Part shown: one piece after another, positions 6,639 through 12,241 of the stretch
Numbering within the stretch: position 1 is the first letter of the stretch
Layout: every line of letters begins with the position of its first letter
Assembly: GCA_016200765.1 (NCBI GenBank)
Contig: JACQEC010000079.1
Coordinates: 1 to 12,241, forward strand
Reading direction: 5' to 3'
DNA from: Chloroflexota bacterium
GTDB taxonomy: Bacteria > Chloroflexota > Anaerolineae > JACRMK01
DNA: 12,241 bases
Notes under the pieces: generated by a model
What the model was told of the DNA's origin: nothing
The model's database searches: none
What the model saw: the letters and a program-made list of their open reading frames with translations, nothing else
Translations under genes and position numbers: made by a program

Positions 6639-7406
6639 ATGAACATAATCGTGATTGTCAAACATGTGCCCGATCTGGTCGAGGAGTTGGAGATCGCCGA
6701 AGACGGCAAGGATTTGAATCGTGATTTTCTGAAGTTTGTCGTCAACGAGTTCGACGATCAGGCGCTGGAGCAGGCGCTATTGCTCAAAGAAAAGGGCGGC
6801 GGCACAATCACGGCGGTCGCCCTCGATGCGCCGGAGATTGACCAAACGTTGTTCACCTGTCTGGCAAAGGGCGCAGACAAGGCCGTAAAGATTGTCGGCG
6901 ACCTCGAAGGCCGGGTCACCAGCCATGCCGCGGCGCACATGCTGGCCGACGCGCTCAAGGCGATGTCACATGACCTGATCCTGACCGGCGTGCAGTCCGC
7001 CGAGGACCTCGATGGTCAGGTTGGCCCATTGCTGGCGACATATTTGGGCGAGCCGCACGTGAGCGTGGTCACGGGGGTGGAAGCGCGCGGCCAAATGGTA
7101 GTCGTGCGACAGGAGTATGCAGGTGGCGTGACCGGCGAATTTGAGGTTGATCTGCCGGCCGTGCTTGGCATTCAGGCCGCGCCACAGCCGCCGCGCTACG
7201 CGCCTATCTCGCGGGTGCGGGCGACCATGAAAGAGAAAAAGCTGGTGGAGATACAAGCGGCGGCCGCCGATGGGGCCGGCCTCAATGTGCGCCAGATGGT
7301 CAGGCCGCAGGTGGCGTCGCACGCCGAGATGATTGAGGGCAATACCGATACGGTCGTGGAGCGCATTGTCGGTATTATGGCCGAACGAGGACTGATGAAT
7401 GGGTAA
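6639..7406 (+). CDS. etfB: Electron transfer flavoprotein beta subunit
   Basis: 255 residues, normal EtfB length. It opens with the canonical strand MNIIVIVKHVPD. The nucleotide-binding signature reads ILTGVQSAEDLDGQVGPLLA (114-133), corresponding to the family pattern with Q-x3-D-x-D-x2-QVGP. Later conserved pieces are LPAVLGIQ (172-179) and the C-terminal arm KEKKLVEI (198-205). EtfB forms a heterodimer with EtfA and binds AMP, or a second FAD in bifurcating forms. Which applies cannot be decided by eye. The gene follows the HdrB3-like gene after 35 bases and precedes a membrane Etf:quinone oxidoreductase, so this Etf probably carries sHdr-derived electrons rather than those of fatty-acid oxidation (inference). 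No acyl-CoA dehydrogenase is present in the window. Confidence 0.95.
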   Translation: MNIIVIVKHVPDLVEELEIAEDGKDLNRDFLKFVVNEFDDQALEQALLLKEKGGGTITAVALDAPEIDQTLFTCLAKGADKAVKIVGDLEGRVTSHAAAHMLADALKAMSHDLILTGVQSAEDLDGQVGPLLATYLGEPHVSVVTGVEARGQMVVVRQEYAGGVTGEFEVDLPAVLGIQAAPQPPRYAPISRVRATMKEKKLVEIQAAAADGAGLNVRQMVRPQVASHAEMIEGNTDTVVERIVGIMAERGLMNG

Positions 7407-8346
7407 TGTTCTGGTGGTCGTCGAACAATTGAACGGCAAGACTGGCGAGATCACGTTTGAGATGCTGGGCAAGGGACGTGAGTTGGCGTCTGCGCTGGGC
7501 GGTGAACTCCATGCGCTCGTCATCGGCGGTCAGGCCGATGAGTTGGGCATCGCCGACAAGGTCTGGGTGATGGGCGACGGCGCGCTCGCGCATTACACGT
7601 CGGCTAACCATAAGGCGGCGCTGGTGGCGGCCATCAGCGCGATCTCGCCACGGGTCACCTTGATTGGCAACACGAGTATTGGCATGGACCTGGCGGCGGG
7701 GGCCTCTGCGGCCACTGGTATTCCGCTGATCGCCTATTGCAACGCCTTGCGCGTCGAGGGCGGACAGGTCGTCGGTACCAGCCAGATTTATGGCGGCAAG
7801 GTCTTAGCCGAGGTCGCGCCCGAGGACGGCGCGTGTATCGTCAGCGTGCTGGCGGGCGCGTTTCCGGCCTCGGCTGGACGCTCCGACAAGACGCCGGTGC
7901 TTGAAACGCTGGCGCCACCCGCGCTCGATAACCGCGTGCGATTCGTCAGGCTGATCGAGCCGGAAGCCGCGGATGTTGATATCACGAAAGCCGCGGTGGT
8001 GGTCAGCGTCGGGAGGGGTATCCAGAGCGCGGACAACATCGAACTCGCCGATGGCCTCGCCGACGCGCTGGGCGGCGTGGTCGGCGCGTCGCGGCCGGTG
8101 ACGGATGCGGGATGGCTGCCCAAGTCGCGGCAGGTGGGCAAGAGCGGCCTGCGGGTCAAGCCCAAATTGTATCTGGCCCTCGGCATCAGCGGCGCGCCGG
8201 AGCACCTCGAAGGCATGAAGGACTCTGGCCTCATCATCGCGATTAATCAGGACGCCAGCGCGCCCATCTTCGACGTCGCGCATTACGGCGTCGTGGGCGA
8301 CCTATTCGAGATTGTGCCCGCGCTGACCGAAAAGATCAAGGGCTAG
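7399..8346 (+). CDS. etfA: Electron transfer flavoprotein alpha subunit
   Basis: 315 residues, standard EtfA length without an N-terminal ferredoxin extension. The C-terminal FAD-binding domain is textbook: VVSVGRGIQ (201-209), GASRPVTDAGW (229-239), QVGKSG (245-250), LGISGAPEHLEGMKDSG (261-277) and AINQDASAPIFDVAHYGVVGDL (281-302). The N-terminal domain packs against EtfB. It starts 8 bases inside etfB, with GAGG (7387-7390) at good spacing, so subunits are likely made in equal amounts. The heterodimer would be a mobile one- or two-electron carrier that docks to the membrane protein encoded directly downstream. The first residue stretch MGNVLVVVEQLNGK is typical for EtfA and supports the start. 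Confidence 0.96.
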   Translation: MGNVLVVVEQLNGKTGEITFEMLGKGRELASALGGELHALVIGGQADELGIADKVWVMGDGALAHYTSANHKAALVAAISAISPRVTLIGNTSIGMDLAAGASAATGIPLIAYCNALRVEGGQVVGTSQIYGGKVLAEVAPEDGACIVSVLAGAFPASAGRSDKTPVLETLAPPALDNRVRFVRLIEPEAADVDITKAAVVVSVGRGIQSADNIELADGLADALGGVVGASRPVTDAGWLPKSRQVGKSGLRVKPKLYLALGISGAPEHLEGMKDSGLIIAINQDASAPIFDVAHYGVVGDLFEIVPALTEKIKG

Positions 8347-8358
8347 AGTGGCCGGGCT

Positions 8359-10407
8359 ATGCTGACCTCCGAGGAAAAAGTCTATTTCGGGATTCTGGTG
8401 ATCCTGACGTTGAGTTGGGCCGCGATTGATTTTGCGCGCATCGCGGCCGTCATCGTCTCGCGGCCCGGCTTTAGCGTGCGCGTCGTTCTCTCGCGCGCGG
8501 TTCGCCGCCTGCCATCCATGCTGACGCAGGTCGGGGCCACCTTACCCGTCTTTCGCTTGCGCCCGCGCGAAGGCGTGTTCCACTACCTCATCTTCGCCGC
8601 GTTCTCGTTCTATGCGCTGGTCAACGTGCTGGACACCTTCAGCGCGTTCACGGGTTTCAGCACCATCGGGCAGAACGTCCTCCTTGACGCTTATAACCTG
8701 ATCGCCGACGTCCTATCGGTGCTCGGCTTGATCGGCATGGCGTATTTTCTGGTGCGCCGCTTCGTCCAGAAGCCGCCTGTGCTCAACTTCAACCCGGGCG
8801 TGGTGTTGTATCCGAAGGTGTCGGCCGGAGGCATCCGCCGCGACTCGCTGATCGTCGGGGCGTTCATCCTGACCCACGTCGGCTCGCGCTGGCTGGGCAC
8901 GGCGTTTCATCTGGCTCAAGCGCAGGAGACAAGCCTCTACTTGCCGACGGCGAGCGTCGTCTCGTTGGCGCTGGCCGGCCTGCCTGCCGCCGCGCTGGCG
9001 TTTGGCGTGCACGCCACGTTCTGGCTGGCGGTTGGACTGATTCTGCTCTTTTTCCCCTACTTTGTGCGAAGCAAACATATCCATATCTTTTTCGCCCCGC
9101 TCAACTGGCTGTTGAGACCCGATCGCCCACTTGGCGAGATTCAGCCCTTGAAGACGGACGGGCGACCGTTGGCCCTGCAAGACCTGCGCTGGCACCAACT
9201 GTTGGATACGTACGCCTGTATCATGTGCAACCGCTGTCAGCAGGTTTGCCCGGCGCACAACGCCGGCCAGCCGCTTAGCCCGGCGGCACTGGAGATCAAC
9301 AAACGCTACTATCTGACCGATCACCTGCACGAGTTTGCGGATGGCAGTGCGCCGCGCGTGCCCCTGCTGGATTACGCGATCTCCCGCGAGGCGGTCTGGG
9401 CCTGCACGACGTGCGGCGCGTGCGTGGACATCTGTCCGGTCGGCAACGCGCCGATGCTGGATATTATTGACATCCGCCGGTCGTTGATTGAGCAGGGGGA
9501 CACGCTGGACGCGGGCGTGCAAAAGTCGCTCGAAAATCTGGGCAAGCAGGGCAACTCGTTTGGCGCGTCGGGGCGGGCGCGCGCCAAATGGACGCAAGGC
9601 TTGCCGTTTAAGGTGAAGGATGCGCGCAAGGAGCCGGTGGACTACCTGTGGTTTGTCGGCGACTATGCTTCATTCGACGCGCGCAGTCAGCAGTTGACCA
9701 GGTTGGTGGCGAAGGTGCTGAACGACGCCGGCGTGAGTTTCGGCATCCTCTACGAGGCCGAGTGGAACTCCGGCAATGACGCGCGGCGCGTGGGCGAGGA
9801 GGGCCTGTTCGAGATGCTCGCGGAGCATAACGTCGCCGCGCTCGACAGCGCGCAGTTCAAGGAGATCATCACCACCGACCCGCACACGATGAATGCCCTG
9901 CGCTTCGAGTATGCTAAAATGGGCAAGCGATATAAGGTCTCGCACTATTCGCAGGTGCTGGCGCGATTGGTTGACGAAGGCAAGATCGTGCTCCGGCCGC
10001 AGAACGGCGTCAATGGAGCGACACGACGACGGGTGACATACCATGACCCGTGCTATCTGGGCCGCTACAATCGGGTGTTCGACGCGCCGCGTGCGCTCAT
10101 CGAGCGATCGGGCTTGCAGTTGGTGGAGATGCCGCGCAACCATAACGGCTCGTTCTGTTGTGGCGCGGGCGGCGGCCAAATTTGGAGCGCCAACAGTAAG
10201 CAAGCCGAGCGCCCCAGCGAACAGCGCATCCGCGAGGCGCTGGCGCTGGGCGATGTCCAAACCTTCATCGTCTCGTGCCCAAAGGATATGGCGATGTACT
10301 CCGACGCGGTCAAGACGAGCGGAAACGAGGGCAAGGTCGTCGTCAAGGATATTATTGAGGTTGTGGTCGAGGCGATGGCCGAGAGCGCGCATGAGCCAAA
10401 ACGATAA
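8359..10407 (+). CDS. emo: EMO-like membrane Etf:(mena)quinone oxidoreductase
   Basis: 682 residues. The N-terminal part has about five to six hydrophobic segments (roughly 8-32, 74-93, 110-132, 164-184, 195-214, 216-236), consistent with a NarI/HdrE-like heme b membrane domain. Histidines at 75, 173, 184 and 218 are possible heme ligands. The cytosolic part has two 4Fe-4S motifs, Cys287/290/293/297 and Cys349/352/355/359. The CCG region follows: its first repeat has lost cysteines, while the second keeps Cys565 (HDPCYLGR), Cys600-601 and Cys640 (SCPKD). This matches the membrane EtfAB:menaquinone oxidoreductases described from syntrophic fatty-acid oxidizers, in which the CCG domain is modified. 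It would oxidize EtfAB and reduce quinone. It follows etfA after 12 bases with only a weak ribosome-binding site. Confidence 0.9.
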   Translation: MLTSEEKVYFGILVILTLSWAAIDFARIAAVIVSRPGFSVRVVLSRAVRRLPSMLTQVGATLPVFRLRPREGVFHYLIFAAFSFYALVNVLDTFSAFTGFSTIGQNVLLDAYNLIADVLSVLGLIGMAYFLVRRFVQKPPVLNFNPGVVLYPKVSAGGIRRDSLIVGAFILTHVGSRWLGTAFHLAQAQETSLYLPTASVVSLALAGLPAAALAFGVHATFWLAVGLILLFFPYFVRSKHIHIFFAPLNWLLRPDRPLGEIQPLKTDGRPLALQDLRWHQLLDTYACIMCNRCQQVCPAHNAGQPLSPAALEINKRYYLTDHLHEFADGSAPRVPLLDYAISREAVWACTTCGACVDICPVGNAPMLDIIDIRRSLIEQGDTLDAGVQKSLENLGKQGNSFGASGRARAKWTQGLPFKVKDARKEPVDYLWFVGDYASFDARSQQLTRLVAKVLNDAGVSFGILYEAEWNSGNDARRVGEEGLFEMLAEHNVAALDSAQFKEIITTDPHTMNALRFEYAKMGKRYKVSHYSQVLARLVDEGKIVLRPQNGVNGATRRRVTYHDPCYLGRYNRVFDAPRALIERSGLQLVEMPRNHNGSFCCGAGGGQIWSANSKQAERPSEQRIREALALGDVQTFIVSCPKDMAMYSDAVKTSGNEGKVVVKDIIEVVVEAMAESAHEPKR

Positions 10408-10891
10408 TATTGCCACCGGCGCATGGGAGCGTCTGCGCAATCTGATTGGCGCGCTGGATCGCGTGGATCGGTTGGAAACTAGCGCCGAGTTTGACGGCTG
10501 GCTGGAGAAACTCGCGGGCGATGAGACGGCGCTGGCAGAAACCTGCCGTGATTTCGTGGCGCGGGCGCTGCGGCTGGCGTGCGACCCGATCAATTCGCGC
10601 TTGCTATTGTGCTTGCGCGGCGCCGGCCCGACCCAGGTGAGCGCGTTGATAGGGTTGGCCGATTTGGAGCGCGTGGAACTTGTCGAGCGGCTTAATGAGT
10701 TATCGCGCGCCGGCCTCACGGCGCAATCGCTCGAAGGTGAGCAAGTAGAAGCCACGCCCCTAGCGTCCAACATGCTCTTGATGCTGGACGAGATCAGCCG
10801 CGGCATGGTAGAGTTGGCGAAGGCCGACCCGTTAATCAACCCCAAGGCGCCTACGCCTCGGCCCAACCTGCGGCTGTTGAGAACGCGGTAG
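10391..10891 (+). CDS. Winged-helix-like protein of unknown function
   Basis: 166 residues from ATG 10391, which overlaps emo by 17 bases. The frame is open further upstream inside emo, but that is a shadow of the emo coding sequence. Residues from about 60 to 140 look like a winged helix-turn-helix: DPINSRLLLCLRG begins a helix, the segment TQVSALIGLADLERVELVERL resembles the two HTH helices, and AGLTAQSLEGEQVEATPLAS resembles the wing. The N-terminal 55 residues are acidic and helical. Two cysteines lie at 53 and 62 and a third at 75 or nearby, so a redox or sulfur switch is conceivable. ArsR-type repressors are known in shdr loci, and this could be an analogous regulator or an accessory protein. 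No closer assignment is possible by eye. Confidence 0.7.
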   Translation: MSQNDNIATGAWERLRNLIGALDRVDRLETSAEFDGWLEKLAGDETALAETCRDFVARALRLACDPINSRLLLCLRGAGPTQVSALIGLADLERVELVERLNELSRAGLTAQSLEGEQVEATPLASNMLLMLDEISRGMVELAKADPLINPKAPTPRPNLRLLRTR

Positions 10892-10892
10892 A

Positions 10893-10976
10893 AAATAGCC
10901 GATAGCAGATAGCAAATAGCCAACCGGCATTCGCCATCCACCATCCACCGTCAGCCATCGGCCATAAGCCATCAGC
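10893..10976 (+). repeat. Degenerate heptanucleotide tandem repeat (12 x 7 bases)
   Basis: Read in steps of seven from 10893, every unit follows a common pattern close to CATCAGC. Examples are AAATAGC, CGATAGC, AGATAGC, AAATAGC, then CATCCAC twice and later CATCGGC, CATAAGC and CATCAGC. Twelve units fill exactly 84 bases and run from just after the stop of the winged-helix gene to the base before the next ATG. It resembles the short tandemly repeated repetitive (STRR) sequences seen between genes of several bacterial phyla. It leaves no Shine-Dalgarno for the downstream gene. Confidence 0.85.
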
Positions 10977-11252
10977 ATGGACTGTCCCTACGGCGATTTT
11001 CAAGGCAAGCGCGGCGAGGTGCACCGGCATCTGGCCGAGGCGCACGCGGAGCAGGTGCAAATCCGACAGGACGAGATGTTGGGCCAGCGCCTCTACGAGA
11101 TCACCTGCCCGGTGTGCGCCGCGCCTTACGAGCACGTGATCAACTCACGCTCTCGCGACCCGCGGTTTCTGCGCGAGTTTGACGCGGAAATCAGGCTGGT
11201 GGCCTTTGACATGCTACTCTATCATATGCAGGGCGAGCACGGGGCGGGATAG
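10977..11252 (+). CDS. Small zinc-finger-like protein of unknown function
   Basis: 91 residues. The N-terminus, CPYGDFQGKRGEVHRHLAEAH (spanning 3-23), has the look of a C2H2 finger with Cys3, His18 and His23, but glycine (Gly6) stands where the second cysteine would be. A second candidate metal site is CPVC (44-47), with His53 and the C-terminal His83 and His88 (HMQGEH). The middle is charged and helical. It could bind zinc as a small adaptor or DNA-binding protein, or help the lipoyl carriers encoded 24 bases downstream; both are guesses. ATG 10977 directly follows the heptamer repeat and an in-frame TAA lies just upstream (10965), so no longer start exists. No Shine-Dalgarno is visible. Confidence 0.65.
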   Translation: MDCPYGDFQGKRGEVHRHLAEAHAEQVQIRQDEMLGQRLYEITCPVCAAPYEHVINSRSRDPRFLREFDAEIRLVAFDMLLYHMQGEHGAG

Positions 11253-11260
11253 CACCAACA

Positions 11261-11266
11261 AGAGGA
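11261..11266 (+). promoter_or_regulatory. Shine-Dalgarno deciding the first lbpA start
   Basis: AGAGGA ends 10 bases before ATG 11277 but only 1 base before an in-frame GTG at 11268. This favours ATG 11277, which also aligns exactly with the N-terminus of the tandem paralogue. Confidence 0.55.
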
Positions 11267-11276
11267 CGTGACTCCA

Positions 11277-11714
11277 ATGGCAACGATCAACAATTGCAAA
11301 ATACCGGACGAGCTCTATTATTGGCCCGAAAAGCACGTGTGGGCGCGGCCGGAGGGCGACGGCACGGTCACGATTGGCATGACCGATGTGGCGCAGAACA
11401 TGGCCAAGCGTTTCATCTCCTGCACGATCAAAAAGACCGCGCGGCCGCTGGAAAAGGGCAAGAGCGTCGCGACGGTCGAAAGCGGCAAATGGGTCGGGCC
11501 GGTGCCAATGCCGGTATCGGGCGAGATCGCCGCGACCAACGATGCCGTCAGCAAGAAGCCGGACTTGATCAACGCGGAGCCGTATGGCGCAGGCTGGATC
11601 GCGCGCATCAAACCGGTGAACTGGGATGCCGACCGCGCCGCGCTCGTTACAGGGCCGGAGGGGACCGAGGCCTATCGGAAGTTTTTGGACCAAGAAGGCA
11701 TCAAGTGCGAGTAG
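11277..11714 (+). CDS. lbpA: LbpA-type lipoate-binding protein 1 (GcvH-like)
   Basis: 145 residues with the GcvH fold signature: HVWAR (20-24), GMTDVAQ (34-40), the lipoylation loop VATVESGKWVGP (64-75) and the following PVSGEI (79-84). Lys71 aligns with the lipoyl-lysine of GcvH. No glycine-cleavage genes are nearby, while sHdr genes are, which identifies it as LbpA, the carrier on which sHdr is thought to oxidize bound sulfur. Cys7 in NNCKIP, Cys49 and the penultimate Cys144 are notable; GcvH proteins generally lack such a pattern. The carrier must be lipoylated by a dedicated assembly route not encoded in this window. A near-colinear paralogue follows 44 bases downstream. Confidence 0.9.
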   Translation: MATINNCKIPDELYYWPEKHVWARPEGDGTVTIGMTDVAQNMAKRFISCTIKKTARPLEKGKSVATVESGKWVGPVPMPVSGEIAATNDAVSKKPDLINAEPYGAGWIARIKPVNWDADRAALVTGPEGTEAYRKFLDQEGIKCE

Positions 11715-11758
11715 CGCGCAGGCCTCACTAATCCTTGCCAGACTTCACAAATTCTCCG

Positions 11759-12211
11759 ATGCGCGTCTATCGCGGCTGTATGTTTCCCGAAGGCTTGCTG
11801 TATGATGTCGAGCAAGATGTGTGGGTGGCGCGCGCAGCCGACGGCATCGCCACACTCGGCATGACCGACCCGGCCCAAACGCGCTGTGGCAAGTTCGTCA
11901 GCATCCGTTTCAAAGGGGTTGGCCGGACGGTGCCCAAAGGCAAAGCCTATGCAACCATCGAGTCGGCCAAGTGGGTAGGGCCGTTTCCGGCGGTGATTAG
12001 CGGCGAGATTGTCGAGACGAACGAAACAACCTTCCGGCGCGACATCCTCATCGCCAACCGCGAGCCGTATGACACCGGTTGGATGGTCAAGGTGCGACCC
12101 GTGCAGTGGGAGGCGGAGAGCGGTCACCTGCTCGATGCCGAGCGCGCGTTCGCGGCCTATCAGCAGAAGATCGAGGAGTGGAAGATCAACTGTATGCGCT
12201 GTGCGGACTGA
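11759..12211 (+). CDS. lbpA: LbpA-type lipoate-binding protein 2 (GcvH-like)
   Basis: 150 residues from ATG 11759. A TTG at 11735 would add eight residues, but starting at ATG makes the protein align without gaps to the preceding paralogue from Met1 past Lys71: Cys7, Pro10, Tyr15, Trp22, GMTD (34-37), AQ (39-40) and ESAKWVGP (68-75) all fall at identical positions. Lys71 is the predicted lipoylation site. The C-terminus ends in NCMRCAD, giving a Cys145-x-x-Cys148 pair absent from LbpA1, and there is an extra Cys43. Same inferred role as LbpA1; the two may serve different steps or partners. No Shine-Dalgarno is clear, so start certainty is moderate. Confidence 0.88.
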   Translation: MRVYRGCMFPEGLLYDVEQDVWVARAADGIATLGMTDPAQTRCGKFVSIRFKGVGRTVPKGKAYATIESAKWVGPFPAVISGEIVETNETTFRRDILIANREPYDTGWMVKVRPVQWEAESGHLLDAERAFAAYQQKIEEWKINCMRCAD

Positions 12212-12223
12212 AAGGCGGGTCAG

Positions 12224-12241
12224 ATGAACAACGTGCGTTTG
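12224..12241 (+). CDS. Start of a further gene (partial)
   Basis: ATG 12224 begins an open frame reading MNNVRL to the window edge, 12 bases after the lbpA2 stop with a purine-rich AAAGGCGG at 12211-12218. Lipoate-assembly genes often follow lbpA, but six residues cannot identify the product. Confidence 0.4.

Noticed and set aside
6639..8346. Definite flavin-bifurcating Etf
   Set aside because: The EtfB nucleotide-binding stretch alone does not let me tell AMP-binding from FAD-binding forms, and no bifurcating partner is present in the window.
8359..10407. Classical single-chain ETF-QO (FixC-type) flavoprotein
   Set aside because: There is no FAD-binding GxGxxG; instead membrane segments, two 4Fe-4S motifs and a CCG domain are present, which match EMO.
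9670..10944. Long minus-strand open frame (424 codons) across the end of emo and the winged-helix gene
   Set aside because: Its codons mirror the plus-strand genes, whose families are clear; it has no recognisable motif and would antisense an essential-looking operon. Long antisense frames are common in GC-rich DNA.
10893..10976. CRISPR-like or phage attachment repeat
   Set aside because: Units are only 7 bases, contiguous and without spacers, and no cas, integrase or tRNA gene is present.
11735..11758. TTG start for the second lipoyl carrier
   Set aside because: It adds eight residues absent from the paralogue; ATG 11759 gives exact N-terminal alignment including Cys7.
11277..12211. Glycine cleavage H proteins (GcvH)
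   Set aside because: The fold and lipoyl-lysine match, but no gcvT or gcvP is nearby, the locus is sHdr, and the added cysteines fit LbpA better.

Overview
The window is a single, densely packed, plus-strand operon-like locus for sulfur-oxidizing heterodisulfide-reductase-like (sHdr) metabolism, fused to an electron-transfer flavoprotein (Etf) branch and a membrane Etf:quinone oxidoreductase. All convincing genes lie on the plus strand. Several overlap by 8-17 bases or are separated by only a few bases, which indicates co-transcription and translational coupling.

Layout: (1) 1-85, the probable 3' end of an unknown upstream gene with a promoter-like element. (2) 86-1397, a sulfur-trafficking block: tusA, a terminator-like hairpin, then two DsrE-family proteins of the DsrE3 type. 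(3) 1458-4552, the sHdr core: hdrC1, hdrB1 and a short hdrA. (4) 4539-5306, the hypothetical protein usually found between hdrA and the second Hdr module. (5) 5296-6603, a fused HdrC/HdrB-type iron-sulfur protein (HdrB3/HdrD-like). (6) 6639-8346, etfB and etfA. (7) 8359-10407, a membrane protein with two 4Fe-4S motifs and a CCG domain, like EMO (Etf:menaquinone oxidoreductase). (8) 10391-11252, a winged-helix-like protein, an 84-base heptanucleotide repeat and a small zinc-finger-like protein. (9) 11277-12211, two tandem GcvH-like lipoyl carriers of the LbpA type. (10) 12224-12241, the first codons of another gene.

How it probably works (inference from known sHdr systems): sulfane sulfur is passed over TusA and the DsrE proteins and handed to the sHdr complex, with lipoyl-LbpA as the carrier on which the sulfur is oxidized. 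Electrons leave through HdrA, HdrC and HdrB-type centres to EtfAB. EMO then carries them into the membrane quinone pool. This matches what I recall as the 'type II' sHdr arrangement (HdrC1-B1-A-Hyp-HdrB3-EtfAB) more than the proteobacterial hdrC1B1A-hyp-C2B2 form.

Organism: GC-rich DNA, no phage or IS signatures, menaquinone-type EMO, and a degenerate 7-base intergenic repeat. This would fit an uncultured bacterium such as a Chloroflexota member, but the taxonomic guess is weak. The least explained parts are the winged-helix and zinc-finger genes, the heptamer repeat between them, and the duplicated lipoyl carriers with matching cysteines.
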